Below are positions 1 through 10,072 of a stretch of DNA of 64,000 bases, piece by piece. Source of the DNA: Microbacterium ginsengiterrae (lineage in GTDB: Bacteria; Actinomycetota; Actinomycetes; Actinomycetales; Microbacteriaceae); assembly GCF_014205075.1 (NCBI RefSeq), contig NZ_JACHMU010000001.1:496001-560000 (forward strand), in the 5' to 3' direction. Position numbers and translations under genes: made by a program. How positions within the stretch are numbered: the first letter of the stretch is position 1; each line of letters starts with the position of its first letter. The notes below the pieces were generated by a model, which worked only from the letters and a program-made list of their open reading frames with translations, was not told the DNA's origin and did no database searches.

Positions 1-399
1 ATCCTCGACGAGCTCGACACCGAAGGACTCGCACCGGCCAGCGGCTGGCAGCGCACGATCTGGTTGCCACCCGACGGATGGGAGCTCACCAATGCGCTCC
101 TCGCATCCGGTGTGCGCCGAGGCGCGCTCATCACCTTCAACGATCGCCTCGCGTTCGGCGCCTATCAGGCCATCAGTGAGAGCGGCGCCTCAGTTCCCGA
201 GGACTTCTCCGTGGTCTCCTTCGACGACCACCAGCTCGCGTCCTGGCTGCATCCGCACCTCACGACGTTCGCGCTGCCCCACCGGGAGCTCGGCATCCAC
301 GCGGTCGAGATGCTGCTGTCGGGAGGCGGCGCGGAAGTGCGCCGCCTCCCGATGCCCCTCCGTCTCCGCAGTTCGGTGAAGGACCTCACGGCGACGTGA
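1..399 (+). CDS. LacI/GalR-family transcriptional regulator, C-terminal part
   Basis: The frame is open from the first base, so only the last 132 residues are visible and the DNA-binding head lies outside the window. What remains is the C-terminal half of a periplasmic-binding-protein-like effector domain: a segment reading ITFNDRLAFGAYQA, then SVVSFDD followed by a short helix, then LTTFALPHRELG, which is the order seen at the end of LacI-type repressors. These proteins usually sense a sugar or sugar phosphate and repress neighbouring carbohydrate genes; the target here cannot be told because the upstream neighbours are missing. The protein ends in the usual Leu/Arg-rich strand after the last helix. 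Confidence 0.85.
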   Translation: MLDELDTEGLAPASGWQRTIWLPPDGWELTNALLASGVRRGALITFNDRLAFGAYQAISESGASVPEDFSVVSFDDHQLASWLHPHLTTFALPHRELGIHAVEMLLSGGGAEVRRLPMPLRLRSSVKDLTAT

Positions 400-457
400 C
401 GATGGCCGGCGGCCGTATCCGGCTATCGTGGATGCCCACCGAACCTCAGGAGCGACC

Positions 458-763
458 ATGGGATCCGACGACGAGAAATCCCGCCCTCGGGCGCTGCGCG
501 ACGGCACGAAGGAGGCACGCTTCGCCGCGCGCTACGCGACGATCGACGAGGTGGCGGAGCTGCTCGGAGTCACTCCGGTCTCCCTCCGCCAGACGATGCG
601 CCGGCGCGACGCGGGCGAGGCCTCAGCGGCGAGCGACGCGTTCATCGACCCGATCGGCAATGTGTCCGGTTACCTCTGGGATCGCGACGACCTGACTCCG
701 GAGGCGATCGAGGCGTGGCACAACCGTCCACGAAGAGGACGGCGACCCGACAGCGCTCGATGA
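458..763 (+). CDS. Small protein with an excisionase-like HTH segment
   Basis: An open frame of 101 residues from the ATG at 458, which has AGGAG about 6 bases upstream; an upstream in-frame start at 428 lacks a good ribosome site. Residues about 25-50 read as a helix-turn-helix of the MerR/excisionase sort (TIDEVAELLGVTPVSLRQ), and a Trp-Asp-Arg-Asp-Asp-Leu segment near residue 75 resembles the part of such domains that ends in a short strand and helix. The C-terminus is Arg-rich. I cannot name a family or target. It is a lone short gene between the LacI regulator and a tRNA, with no sign of a prophage around it. Confidence 0.6.
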   Translation: MGSDDEKSRPRALRDGTKEARFAARYATIDEVAELLGVTPVSLRQTMRRRDAGEASAASDAFIDPIGNVSGYLWDRDDLTPEAIEAWHNRPRRGRRPDSAR

Positions 764-783
764 CGAGTGCTGAACGACAAGGA

Positions 784-859
784 TGGAGCCGACTACGGGA
801 TTCGAACCCGTGACATCCTGTTTACAAGACAGGTGCTCTACCAGCTGAGCTAAGTCGGC
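784..859 (-). tRNA. tRNA-Thr (anticodon TGT)
   Basis: On the minus strand the sequence folds as a full cloverleaf: 7-bp acceptor stem (GCCGACT with AGTCGGC), D arm with GCTC/GAGC, anticodon stem CCTGT/ACAGG with loop CTTGTAA giving anticodon TGT, and T arm ACGGG-TTCGAAT-CCCGT. The 3' CCA is encoded, unlike in the other three tRNAs of this window. Confidence 0.95.
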
Positions 860-901
860 GAACGCCGTCCAGCTTAGCGAGCCGGAGAGGCGGGTCGGAA
901 A

Positions 902-1828
902 CTACGACGACGGGGTCGGAGTCGGAGAGGGAGTGGGGTCGGTCTCGCTCGCCACCGTGAGGACGAACTGCGAGAACTCCGCCGGATCGTCAAGGGCCCC
1001 CACATACGCGGAGCCGTTCACCACGACCATGGGCGCGCTGGTGAGGACGAGGTCGTCCGAGCCATCGAGGGGACCGGCCAGCGCGCGAGAGGTCGCCTCC
1101 TTCGCCCAGCCGACATAGTCCGCGTCCTCGATGCACGAGCGCACGACCTTGGGAGTGTCCACCCCGACGGCCACGGCGAGGTCGGCCAGCTCGACATCCG
1201 AGCGGCCGCTGCTGTCCACCTCGGGCTGGTCGATGAGCAGCTCGTGGTTGTACGCGTAGAACTGGTCGGGCGAATGGCTTGCGACGCATGCTGCAGCGGC
1301 GGCGGCGCGCAACGAGTACTTGGTGCCGCTGGAGCTGGCGGTGAGCATGGCCACCGGATGATAGGTGGCGGTGACCGCTCCCTCGCCGATCCAGCTGGCG
1401 AGCTGACGGCTGTTGGCACGTTCGAACTCACCCGCTCCGGGAGAGAGGTAATCGACGTAGATGTGCACGTCGACGGCGGCGTTGGTCGGCTCCGCGGTGG
1501 GCTCGGCGGTCTCCTCGCCTGCTTCCGACTCCTCGGGGGTCGGCGTCGCAGGGACGGCCTCCGCGGTCGTGTCGGCCAGGCTGCGGACGACGATGCCGTC
1601 GCCCTCGAGCCCGTCGGGGTTCATCATCGGCTTCGAGACCGTCGACGTCACCGCCATGGTGACCGCGGTACCCACGGCCCCGACGGCGATGATCGCGACC
1701 GCGCCGATGATGATCCCCCGCATGACACGCGCTCGCGACTGCTTGGTCTGGATCTGCTGAGCCTTCTCCCGCACCGCCTCACGGGAATTGCGAGGGGTGG
1801 GGACGTTCGGCGTTTCGTCGCTCGACAT
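902..1828 (-). CDS. Membrane-anchored DsbA/thioredoxin-fold protein lacking the CxxC
   Basis: 308 residues from the ATG at 1828, preceded by AGAGGAA. A basic N-terminus is followed by one membrane segment (about residues 38-60), a Thr/Pro/Glu-rich linker, and a thioredoxin-like DsbA-fold domain from about residue 115. The domain layout matches actinobacterial DsbA-family proteins (strand VDVHIYVDYLSP, helical insert, then the cis-Pro region SAPMVVVNG). However, the active-site position that normally reads CPxC reads SPGA, so both redox cysteines are gone; two other cysteines remain in the helical insert. It ends in a Ser/Thr/Pro tail outside the membrane. The fold suggests an extracytoplasmic binding or chaperone role instead of disulfide exchange; that is inference. 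Confidence 0.75.
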   Translation of the reverse strand: MSSDETPNVPTPRNSREAVREKAQQIQTKQSRARVMRGIIIGAVAIIAVGAVGTAVTMAVTSTVSKPMMNPDGLEGDGIVVRSLADTTAEAVPATPTPEESEAGEETAEPTAEPTNAAVDVHIYVDYLSPGAGEFERANSRQLASWIGEGAVTATYHPVAMLTASSSGTKYSLRAAAAAACVASHSPDQFYAYNHELLIDQPEVDSSGRSDVELADLAVAVGVDTPKVVRSCIEDADYVGWAKEATSRALAGPLDGSDDLVLTSAPMVVVNGSAYVGALDDPAEFSQFVLTVASETDPTPSPTPTPSS

Positions 1829-1944
1829 CGTTCCTCTTGAGAGTTCGGGATGGGGTTCGATCCCCTGATTCGCCCGCCGATCGTATGCACCGGATCGATC
1901 AGGACCGTCTTCGATGCTATCCAGACAGGCTGGGAAATACCCAG

Positions 1945-1956
1945 GTGCGGCCGCAC
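1945..1956. promoter_or_regulatory. 12-bp perfect palindrome in the divergent ABC-ATPase leader
   Basis: GTGCGGCCGCAC is a perfect palindrome just upstream of a CATACT hexamer (1961-1966) that could be a -10 box for the sugar-ABC ATPase gene starting at 2063. It may be an operator, but there is no family match I can name. The rest of the 234-bp divergent gap (1829-2062) shows only a GGCCCG/CGGGCC mini-hairpin near 1975 and the AAGGAG ribosome site. Confidence 0.3.
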
Positions 1957-2062
1957 GTGCCATACTGATACCGGCCCGATGGCGGGCCACGGCGAGGCCC
2001 GGCCTCACCGCATCCATCACAACGGATCGTCCGGCACGTACCTGCCGGTGAAGGAGAAAACA

Positions 2063-3166
<1,104 letters not shown>

Positions 3167-3175
3167 TCGATCACC

Positions 3176-3216
3176 GACGCGGCGCGGGCTGACCTCAGGG
3201 TCACCCGCGCCGCGTC
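3176..3216 (+). terminator. Rho-independent terminator after the ABC ATPase
   Basis: A 13-bp GC stem (3176-3188 with 3204-3216) whose loop carries a second small hairpin (TGACC/GGTCA), followed by GTTTCTCC. Confidence 0.85.
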
Positions 3217-3248
3217 GTTTCTCCACCCGCATCGCAGGGAGAGGCAGC

Positions 3249-4550
3249 ATGCAGGACGCGCTTCGGATCACCGCCAGCAAGATCAATCCCGAGCTGCTGG
3301 CGCTGCCGTGGTCGACGCCGCTGGCCAAGTGGCCGTCCGAACGGATCGTCTCCCTCCCCAAGGGCCTCTCCCGCCATCTCGTCCGATTCGCGGATCTCTC
3401 CGGCCGCGTCGTCGCCGTCAAGGAGACGACGGCGGAGATGGCGCAGCGCGAATACGACATGCTCGGCAACCTCGGGCGCCTCGACGTTCCGTGCGTGGAT
3501 CGCGTGGCGGTCATCGCCGGCCGAACGGACAGTTCCGGGGCACCGCTGCCCGCCGTCCTCGTCACCTCTCACCTGCGGTTCTCCATGCCGTACCGCGCAC
3601 TGTTCACGCGCGTGCTGCGCCCCGACACCGCGACGCGCCTGGTCGACGCGCTCGCCCTGCTCCTCGTGCGGCTGCACAACGTCGGCTTCTACTGGGGCGA
3701 CGTCTCACTGTCGAACACCCTGTTCCGCCGCGACGCCGGCGCGTTCGCTGCGTATCTGGTGGATGCCGAGACCGGTGAGCTCCACGAAGAAGGGCTGACC
3801 GAGGGGCAACGGCTGTACGACCTGGATCTCGCCCGGACGAACATCGCCGGAGAGATCATGGACCTCGCCGCCGGCGGACGGCTCGAGCACGGCGTCGATG
3901 CCGTGGCCATCGCCGACGGCATCGTCTCGTCGTATCACTCGCTGTGGGCGGCCCTCACGGCGGAGGAGTCGTTCTCCGCCAACGAGACCTGGCGGATCAC
4001 CGAGCGGGTCGAACGCCTGAACGCCCTGGGCTTCGACATCGATGAGATGTCGATGTCCACGACCACCGACGGCACGGTGGTCCACATCCAGCCCAAGGTC
4101 GTCGACGCCGGACACCATCAGCGCCGCCTCATCCGACTGACCGGGCTCGACGTCGAGGAGAACCAGGCGCGACGGCTCCTCAACGACCTCGACGAGTTCC
4201 GCGCGCGGTCCACGAAGGACTGGACGGACGAGGAGATGTACGCGCACGAGTGGCTCACGCGGGTCTTCGAGCCCGTCGTCCGGGCCATCCCCTACGAGCT
4301 GCGCGCGAAGCTCGAGCCCGCCGAGGTGTACCACCAGGTGCTCGAGCACCGCTGGTACCTCTCTCAGGCCAACGGGCGGTCCATCCCGCTCGCCGAGGTG
4401 CTCACGTCGTACATCAACGACGTGCTCCGTCACCGCCGCGACGAGGCGACGATCATGGGGCCGCCGACCGAGACGATGTCCCTCCCCGTGGTGACGGGCG
4501 CGATGCCCGCAGCCGACGAGGACGAGGTCGACTGGCGGGACCTCGTCTAG
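3249..4550 (+). CDS. DUF4032 protein with a kinase-like N-terminal fold
   Basis: 433 residues, start ATG 3249 behind GGGAGAGG. The N-terminal 230 residues look like a divergent lipopolysaccharide-kinase/Ser-Thr-kinase fold: an AVKET strand with a lysine, an LHNVGFYWGDVSLSNTLF catalytic-loop-like segment with Asp and Asn, and LVDAETGEL where a DFG-like metal site would be. The C-terminal half is the DUF4032 region. The family is conserved in Actinomycetota and, as far as I know, without assigned function. It follows the sugar ABC ATPase in the same direction, but the terminator between them argues for a separate transcript. Confidence 0.8.
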   Translation: MQDALRITASKINPELLALPWSTPLAKWPSERIVSLPKGLSRHLVRFADLSGRVVAVKETTAEMAQREYDMLGNLGRLDVPCVDRVAVIAGRTDSSGAPLPAVLVTSHLRFSMPYRALFTRVLRPDTATRLVDALALLLVRLHNVGFYWGDVSLSNTLFRRDAGAFAAYLVDAETGELHEEGLTEGQRLYDLDLARTNIAGEIMDLAAGGRLEHGVDAVAIADGIVSSYHSLWAALTAEESFSANETWRITERVERLNALGFDIDEMSMSTTTDGTVVHIQPKVVDAGHHQRRLIRLTGLDVEENQARRLLNDLDEFRARSTKDWTDEEMYAHEWLTRVFEPVVRAIPYELRAKLEPAEVYHQVLEHRWYLSQANGRSIPLAEVLTSYINDVLRHRRDEATIMGPPTETMSLPVVTGAMPAADEDEVDWRDLV

Positions 4551-4555
4551 GCCCG

Positions 4556-5194
4556 TCAGTACCCGACGGTGAAGTTCTCGCGGTGGTGCTTCGGGTTCTC
4601 GATCTCGTCGACCACGGCGATGCCGAAGTCCGCGCCGGAGATGTAGGACTCACCGGCATCATCCGTGACGAGGACCTGGCCGCCATCCCGGTACTCTCCG
4701 GTGCGCTCTCCCGGTGCGAACATGCCGAAGCCACCGGCCGGGTGGATGAAGAACCAGTCCTTGCCGCTGTCGTCGGCCTGCAGGTCCTCGAGCACGCCGA
4801 TCGCCTCCTGCGCCTCCGCCTTGAACTCCTCCGGGAAGCCGGAGTCGATCAGTCGGGGTCCACCGGGGGCGACGAGGCTCCCGCCGGCCCCGCCGACGAC
4901 ACCGAGCCGCACGTTCTCGCCGAGCGCCGCGAACAGCTCCGCCGTCGCGGCGCGGACCTTGCCGACCATGTCGCCGCGCGGCGAGACCGCCTGGATGACG
5001 ACCTCGGCCTCCTCGATCTGCTCGAGAAGGCTCGGCACGTCGAGGATGGTCCCCTCGACGTACACGGCACCGTCGACCCGTGTGGCGGGGACGGACCGGG
5101 CGACCGAGATCACCGAGTGTCCGCGTGCCACCGCCTCTGCGACGATGTGCGAGCCGGCGTAGCCGGTGCCTCCGATGACGGCGATGCGGGTCAT
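4556..5194 (-). CDS. Atypical SDR / NAD(P)H-binding oxidoreductase
   Basis: 212 residues from ATG 5194, with GGAAGGAA upstream. The N-terminus MTRIAVIGGTGYAGSHI is the Rossmann dinucleotide loop GGTGYAG of atypical short-chain dehydrogenases (NmrA/YwnB-like). It lacks the classical YxxxK catalytic pair, so it may bind NAD(P)H without acting as a typical dehydrogenase. It converges on the DUF4032 gene (5 bases apart) and lies 76 bases downstream of rlmB in the same direction. Substrate unknown. Confidence 0.8.
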   Translation of the reverse strand: MTRIAVIGGTGYAGSHIVAEAVARGHSVISVARSVPATRVDGAVYVEGTILDVPSLLEQIEEAEVVIQAVSPRGDMVGKVRAATAELFAALGENVRLGVVGGAGGSLVAPGGPRLIDSGFPEEFKAEAQEAIGVLEDLQADDSGKDWFFIHPAGGFGMFAPGERTGEYRDGGQVLVTDDAGESYISGADFGIAVVDEIENPKHHRENFTVGY

Positions 5195-5270
5195 GTGATT
5201 CCTTCCGAGGAGCAGGTGTCTGTGAGTTCGAACCGTCTGGCCCGTCGGATATTCCGGGCCGGCGCCGGAC

Positions 5271-6281
5271 TCAGGCGCGCGCGTCGGCCGCGCGCACCGT
5301 TGCGACCTGGTAGAGCGCGACGGATGCGGCGATTCCGGCGTTGAGCGACTCCGTGGCCGCCGAGATCGGGATCGAGACGATCTGGTCGCAGTTCTCGGTG
5401 ACGAGGCGCGAGAGACCCTTGCCCTCGGATCCCACGACGATGACGACCGGTCGATCGGCGAGGGCGAGGTCCGGCAGGGAGACGTCTCCGCCGCCGTCGA
5501 GGCCGATCACGAACACGCCCTGCTTCTTGAACTCCTTGAGCTGCGTGGTGAGGTTCGTCGCCATCGCCACGGGGATGCGCGCGGCCGCACCGGCACTGGT
5601 CTTCCACGCGGCGGAGTTCACTCCGGCCGAACGACGCTGCGGAAGGATGATGCCGTGACCGCCGAACGCCGCGGTCGAGCGGATGATGGCTCCGAGGTTG
5701 CGCGGGTCGGTGATGCCGTCGAGGGCGACGAACAGCGGCACCTCGCCACTGTCGATCACCTTCTCCAGCAGATCCTGCGGGTGCGCGTACTCGTACGGCG
5801 GCACCTTGAGCGCCACGCCCTGGTGCACCCCGTCGAATCCGGCCATGCGGTCGAGTTCCTGCCTGGTCACCTCGAGGACGGGGATGCCGCGATGCGTCGC
5901 GATCGAGAGCATCTCCTTCACGCGGTCGTCCATCTCGACCCGCTGGGCGATGTAGAACGCCGTGGCGGGGATCTTCGCGCGCAACGCCTCGAGCACCGAG
6001 TTGCGCCCGGTGACGTTCTCGGTGTCGTCGCCGGCCTTCGCCTTGGGCGACCGGTTGGGGTTGCTCGGCGTGCTGGAACGTCCGCCGGGGCGTCCTTTGC
6101 CGCCCGCGGCCGCGTACCGCTCGTTCGCGGCCTTGCGCTTGCCTGCGACGTGCCAGGCGCGGTCCTCCGCCTTCGGCGTCGGCCCGCGGCCCTCGAGCGA
6201 CTTGCGTCCGAGTCCACCGGTGCCCTTGGTGGCACCCTTCTTCTTGCTGTTGCCCGCTCCGGGGCGTGACGGCTTAGCCAT
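5271..6281 (-). CDS. rlmB: 23S rRNA (guanosine-2'-O-)-methyltransferase, RlmB/TrmH family
   Basis: 336 residues from ATG 6281 with GGAG upstream; the start overlaps the end of cysS by 8 bases. About 85 residues at the N-terminus are a basic, Gly/Lys/Arg-rich low-complexity extension common in actinobacterial members. Then come an RNA-binding L30e-like domain (NSVLEALRA to about residue 165) and the SpoU catalytic domain with its knot motifs: NLGAIIRSTAAFG, VVIVVGSEGKGLS and ISAATESLNAGIAASVALY. The enzyme methylates the 2'-OH of a guanosine in the 23S rRNA peptidyl-transferase region using SAM. Co-expression with cysS is a typical actinobacterial arrangement. Confidence 0.92.
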   Translation of the reverse strand: MAKPSRPGAGNSKKKGATKGTGGLGRKSLEGRGPTPKAEDRAWHVAGKRKAANERYAAAGGKGRPGGRSSTPSNPNRSPKAKAGDDTENVTGRNSVLEALRAKIPATAFYIAQRVEMDDRVKEMLSIATHRGIPVLEVTRQELDRMAGFDGVHQGVALKVPPYEYAHPQDLLEKVIDSGEVPLFVALDGITDPRNLGAIIRSTAAFGGHGIILPQRRSAGVNSAAWKTSAGAAARIPVAMATNLTTQLKEFKKQGVFVIGLDGGGDVSLPDLALADRPVVIVVGSEGKGLSRLVTENCDQIVSIPISAATESLNAGIAASVALYQVATVRAADARA

Positions 6282-7683
6282 TGATACTCCAATGAGTTCC
6301 GGCCGGAGTGTCCTCCAGCGTGATTCCTGCGGCCGCGATCGCGTCGCGGATACGATCCGCTGCCGCCCAGTCCTTTTCGGCGCGCGCGGTCGCGCGCTGT
6401 TCGATCATGGTGCGGACGAGCGCATCCAGCGCCGAGCTCTCGGCGTTCGCGTCCGTCTTCGCCCACTGCGTCGAGAGGGGATTGATCCCGAGGATGTCCG
6501 TCATCCGCATGACGTCCATCACGTCCTGCTTGGCCTCTTCGTGCTTGCCCGCATCCAACAGTGCGTTACCCGAACGGATGCTGCTGTGGATCGCGGCGAG
6601 CGCACGCGGTACCGCGAGGTCATCGTTCATGGCCTCCCAGAACTCCGTCGGCAGGCCTTCCTTGTACTCGGCCCAGCCGGGCCCGGCCAGTCGCTGACCG
6701 CGCTCGAGGAAGGTGCGGATGCGTCCGAGTGCGGCGTCGGCCTCCGCCCAGGTGGACTCGCTGAGGTCGAGGCTCGACCGATAGTGTGCGGCGGCGAGCG
6801 CATAGCGGACGACCAGCGGGTCGTGCGCGCCCAGCACGTCGGCGGCGAGGGTGAAGTTCCCGAGCGACTTGGACATCTTCTGACCATCGACGGTCACCAG
6901 GCCGTTGTGCACCCAGTAGCGCGCGAAGGCGTCGCCCGCTGCCGTCGACTGCGCCAGCTCGTTCTCGTGGTGCGGGAAACGCAGGTCGAGACCGCCGCCG
7001 TGGATGTCGAATTCGCCGCCGAGATAGCGCTTGGACATCGCGGAGCACTCGATGTGCCAGCCAGGACGTCCCGCTCCCCACGGCGAGGACCAGTGGGCGT
7101 CTCCCGGTTCGTCGCTCTTGGCGCCTTTCCAGAGCGCGAAGTCCTGCGAGTTGCGCTTGCCACGCGGGTCGGCGTCCTCGGCCGCCTCCATCGCATCGAC
7201 GGACTGGTGCGTCAGCGCGCCGTATTCCGGCCAGGACCGCACATCGAAGTACACGTCGCCCGAATCGTCGGGCGCAGGGTAGGCGTGTCCGCGCTCGATC
7301 AGAGTCGCGATGAGTTCCTGCATCTGCGGGATGGATGCCGTGGCGCGCGGCTCGTACGTGGGCGGCAGGATGCCGATGCCGGCGTACGCCGCCGTGAACT
7401 CCTGCTCCATGCGATAGGCCAGAGCCCACCACGGCTCGGCGTCCGAGGCGTTGGCGATCACCTTGTCGTCGATGTCGGTGACGTTGCGCACGAACGTCAC
7501 GCGGCCGTAGCGGTGGGTGAGCCAGCGTCGCAGGATGTCGAAGCTCAGTGCCGCACGGACGTGACCGATGTGCGGACCGGACTGCACCGTGGGCCCGCAG
7601 ACGTACATCGTGATGTTCTCGGGGTCGAGAGGCACGAAGTCGCGCAGTTGCTGAGCGCGGGTGTCGTAGAGGCGGAGAGTCAC
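6274..7683 (-). CDS. cysS: Cysteinyl-tRNA synthetase
   Basis: 469 residues if started at GTG 7683, which overlaps the stop of the GNAT gene (GTGA); a longer reading into that gene is unlikely. Class I synthetase motifs are present: the zinc ligand in CGPTVQ, HIGH as [14 protein letters not shown] as [10 protein letters not shown], and the WHIECSAM zinc/amino-acid-binding stretch. It charges tRNA-Cys in the cytoplasm. In actinomycetes the same fold also gives MshC of mycothiol synthesis, but length, KMSKS sequence and linkage to rlmB favour CysS. The order ispDF, GNAT, cysS, rlmB looks like one transcript with minimal gaps. Confidence 0.92.
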   Translation of the reverse strand: MTLRLYDTRAQQLRDFVPLDPENITMYVCGPTVQSGPHIGHVRAALSFDILRRWLTHRYGRVTFVRNVTDIDDKVIANASDAEPWWALAYRMEQEFTAAYAGIGILPPTYEPRATASIPQMQELIATLIERGHAYPAPDDSGDVYFDVRSWPEYGALTHQSVDAMEAAEDADPRGKRNSQDFALWKGAKSDEPGDAHWSSPWGAGRPGWHIECSAMSKRYLGGEFDIHGGGLDLRFPHHENELAQSTAAGDAFARYWVHNGLVTVDGQKMSKSLGNFTLAADVLGAHDPLVVRYALAAAHYRSSLDLSESTWAEADAALGRIRTFLERGQRLAGPGWAEYKEGLPTEFWEAMNDDLAVPRALAAIHSSIRSGNALLDAGKHEEAKQDVMDVMRMTDILGINPLSTQWAKTDANAESSALDALVRTMIEQRATARAEKDWAAADRIRDAIAAAGITLEDTPAGTHWSING

Positions 7684-8225
7684 TGCTCCAGCGTACCGGG
7701 GACCGCCTGCATGGACCCCTGTGTGAGGTCGCGGCGGTAGAACACCGACTCCGGATCCTCCCGGTAGTCGCCGAACGGACCGCACGGCGTGTACCCCTCG
7801 GAGAGGTAGAGGCCACGCGCTGCCCGGAAGTCCGCCGTCGAACCGGTCTCGAGCCAGAGCGTCGTGATGCCCTCCGCACGTGCGAGATCCGTGAGGTGGC
7901 GCAGCAGCAGCCTGCCCAGCCCCTGTCCGCGAACGGACGGTGCGGTGCGCATGGACTTCAGCTCGGCATCCTGCGGTCCTGTGCGCCGGTATCCGCCCAC
8001 CGCGAGGATCTCCTCATCGCGCCAGACGGTCACGAAGCGGACCTCGGGTGCCCGCAGTGCGTCGACGTCGAGCGCGTGGACGCTCTCGTCCGGGGACTGG
8101 CGGTACATGTCCGCGAGATGCTCGAGCACGAACGCGCGGCTTCTCGGGTCGGTCAGATCGTCGTCGCGGAACTGCCACATGTCCACATGCTCGCACGCGG
8201 ACGTTTCCGTCTCGTGTCGCGTCAT
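7680..8225 (-). CDS. GNAT-family N-acetyltransferase
   Basis: 181 residues. The acetyl-CoA-binding motif A is clear (RTAPSVRGQGLGRLLLRHL, residues about 92-110), followed by the LWLETG strand and the ARGLYLSEGYTPCGPFGDY end typical of small-molecule GNAT enzymes. The start at 8225 has only a weak ribosome site; an alternative ATG is at 8180. It sits between ispDF (9-base gap) and cysS (4-base overlap), so it is co-transcribed with housekeeping genes. The acetylated substrate is unknown. Confidence 0.82.
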   Translation of the reverse strand: MTRHETETSACEHVDMWQFRDDDLTDPRSRAFVLEHLADMYRQSPDESVHALDVDALRAPEVRFVTVWRDEEILAVGGYRRTGPQDAELKSMRTAPSVRGQGLGRLLLRHLTDLARAEGITTLWLETGSTADFRAARGLYLSEGYTPCGPFGDYREDPESVFYRRDLTQGSMQAVPGTLEQ

Positions 8226-8234
8226 CCGGTGGAT

Positions 8235-9422
8235 TCAGACCAGCGGCACGACCATGGCGACGGCCATGGCGGAGATGCCATCGCCGCGCCCGGAGAACCC
8301 CAGGCCGTCCGTGGTGGTGGCCGTCACCGACACGGGGGCACCGCCGAGCGCCGCCGACAACACGCGCTCTGCTTCGGCACGCCGACCGCTGAACCGCGGG
8401 CGGTTGCCCTGGAACTGCACGGACACGTTGCCGATGCCGAACCCGGCGTCCGCGAGGAGTTCCCTCGTGCGGGCGAGGAAGACGTCACCGTGCGCGCCGG
8501 CGTACTCCGGGTGCGCCGTGCCGAAGTGCTCCCCGATGTCTCCGAGACCGGCCGCACCCAACAGTGCGTCGACGATCGCGTGAGCGACGGCATCGCCGTC
8601 CGAGTGCCCGGACAACGCGGTCTCCCCCGGCCACTGCAGCCCCGCCAGCCAGAGGTCGCCCTCGCCGCCGAAGGCGTGCACGTCGGTCCCGATCCCGACC
8701 CGACCGACGGTCGTCGAGCCCCGCTCGGGAGAGAGCAGTCGGCGGGCTCTTTCGAGATCGGCGGGCACCGTGATCTTGAACGCCACCGGCGAGCCGGGGA
8801 TGTGGACGACGGGGTGCCCGGCTGCCGCGTACAGGGCCGCGTCGTCGGTGTACTCGGCCCCGGAGTCGAGCGCGAGGGCGTATGCCTTCTCGAGAAGGGC
8901 GCGCGGGAACCCCTGCGGGGTCTGCGCCGCGACGAGCTCCGAGCGATCGACGGCCTCGACGACCGCGGAACCGGAGACGCGCTTGAGCGTGTTCACCACG
9001 GGAAGAGCGGGGAGGACACCGCGATCGTCCGTCACCGCCTGCGCCACGGCGTCGATCTGCGCTGCCGGAGTGAGGGGGCGCGCCGCATCGTGCACGAGCA
9101 CCGTCTCGACGTCGCCCCACAGCGCGCGCAGACCGGCCGCGACGGACTGTTGCCTGGTCGCTCCGCCGGTGACGACACGTCCGAGTTCGACGCGGTCGCC
9201 TGCGGCGGCGCGCAGCTCACTCTCGGCATCGCCTTCGTGTCCGGCCGGCGCGACGACGATCACCTGTGCGGGGGCCGCCTGGAACACCTGGTCGAGAGCA
9301 TGCCGGAGCACCGAGTGCTCATCGATGCCGACGAGCGCCTTCGGCGCATCGGCCCCCAGACGAGTACCGGAGCCGGCTGCGACGACGATGATCGCCGTCG
9401 CCGGCACAGGAAGCAGAGTCAC
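8235..9422 (-). CDS. ispDF: Bifunctional MEP-pathway enzyme IspD-IspF
   Basis: 395 residues from GTG 9422. Residues 1 to about 230 are IspD (2-C-methyl-D-erythritol 4-phosphate cytidylyltransferase), with the nucleotide loop [26 protein letters not shown] and QTPQGFPR. From about residue 238 the IspF domain (2,4-cyclodiphosphate synthase) begins with [13 protein letters not shown], carrying the Asp/His zinc ligands, then [17 protein letters not shown] and the C-terminal [16 protein letters not shown]. The fusion joins two non-consecutive steps of isoprenoid precursor synthesis (IspE lies between) and is known in several actinobacteria and alphaproteobacteria. carD lies immediately upstream in the same direction. 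Confidence 0.93.
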   Translation of the reverse strand: MTLLPVPATAIIVVAAGSGTRLGADAPKALVGIDEHSVLRHALDQVFQAAPAQVIVVAPAGHEGDAESELRAAAGDRVELGRVVTGGATRQQSVAAGLRALWGDVETVLVHDAARPLTPAAQIDAVAQAVTDDRGVLPALPVVNTLKRVSGSAVVEAVDRSELVAAQTPQGFPRALLEKAYALALDSGAEYTDDAALYAAAGHPVVHIPGSPVAFKITVPADLERARRLLSPERGSTTVGRVGIGTDVHAFGGEGDLWLAGLQWPGETALSGHSDGDAVAHAIVDALLGAAGLGDIGEHFGTAHPEYAGAHGDVFLARTRELLADAGFGIGNVSVQFQGNRPRFSGRRAEAERVLSAALGGAPVSVTATTTDGLGFSGRGDGISAMAVAMVVPLV

Positions 9423-9458
9423 CCTGTCAGCCTACCGAGGCGCCGATGACCCCGGATG

Positions 9459-9941
9459 TCAGGACGCGAGGACCTCGTCGAGCAGCGAGCCCGCCTTGTC
9501 CTCGTCGCACTTCTCCGCGAGCGCGAGCTCGGAGATGAGGATCTGGCGAGCCTTCGCCAGCATGCGCTTCTCCCCCGCGGACAGACCGCGGTCCTGGTCA
9601 CGACGCCACAGGTCGCGAACGACCTCGCTGACCTTGATCACATCGCCGGAGGCGAGCTTCTCAAGGTTCGCCTTGTACCGGCGGGACCAGTTTGTGGGCT
9701 CTTCCGTGAACGGCGCGCGCAGGACCTCGAACACGTGGTCGAGACCCTCCTGGCCGATGACATCGCGGACGCCGACGAGGTCGACGTTCTCTGCCGGCAC
9801 TTCGATGATCAGATCGCCCTGGGTGACGTTGAGCTTCAGATACTTCTTCGTCTCGCCCTTGATGACGCGATCCTTGACCTCGATGATCGTCGCGGCCCCA
9901 TGGTGCGGATAGACGACCGTTTCGCCAACCTCAAAAAGCAT
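9459..9941 (-). CDS. carD: CarD-family RNA polymerase-binding regulator
   Basis: 160 residues from the ATG at 9941 ([15 protein letters not shown]), with AAAGGAC about 8 bases upstream; a longer frame starting at 9986 has no ribosome site and adds residues foreign to the family. The N-terminal Tudor-like RNA-polymerase-interaction domain is followed by the basic helical DNA-binding domain ([28 protein letters not shown]). The tryptophan that wedges into the upstream edge of the promoter bubble is probably the one in RDLWRRD. CarD stabilises open complexes and sets rRNA and housekeeping output in actinobacteria. It sits 36 bases upstream of ispDF, as in mycobacteria. Confidence 0.93.
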   Translation of the reverse strand: MLFEVGETVVYPHHGAATIIEVKDRVIKGETKKYLKLNVTQGDLIIEVPAENVDLVGVRDVIGQEGLDHVFEVLRAPFTEEPTNWSRRYKANLEKLASGDVIKVSEVVRDLWRRDQDRGLSAGEKRMLAKARQILISELALAEKCDEDKAGSLLDEVLAS

Positions 9942-10072
9942 AAAATCGTGTCCTTTCGGCAACCTCCAGAATACCACAGGCGACATGCGCTAAGGTTTGC
10001 CCCCGCAGGGTCCGACGGAGGGCGGGCGTTACCCATAGAATGGACTGAATTCCCACAGCTCCAGGAGGATCC

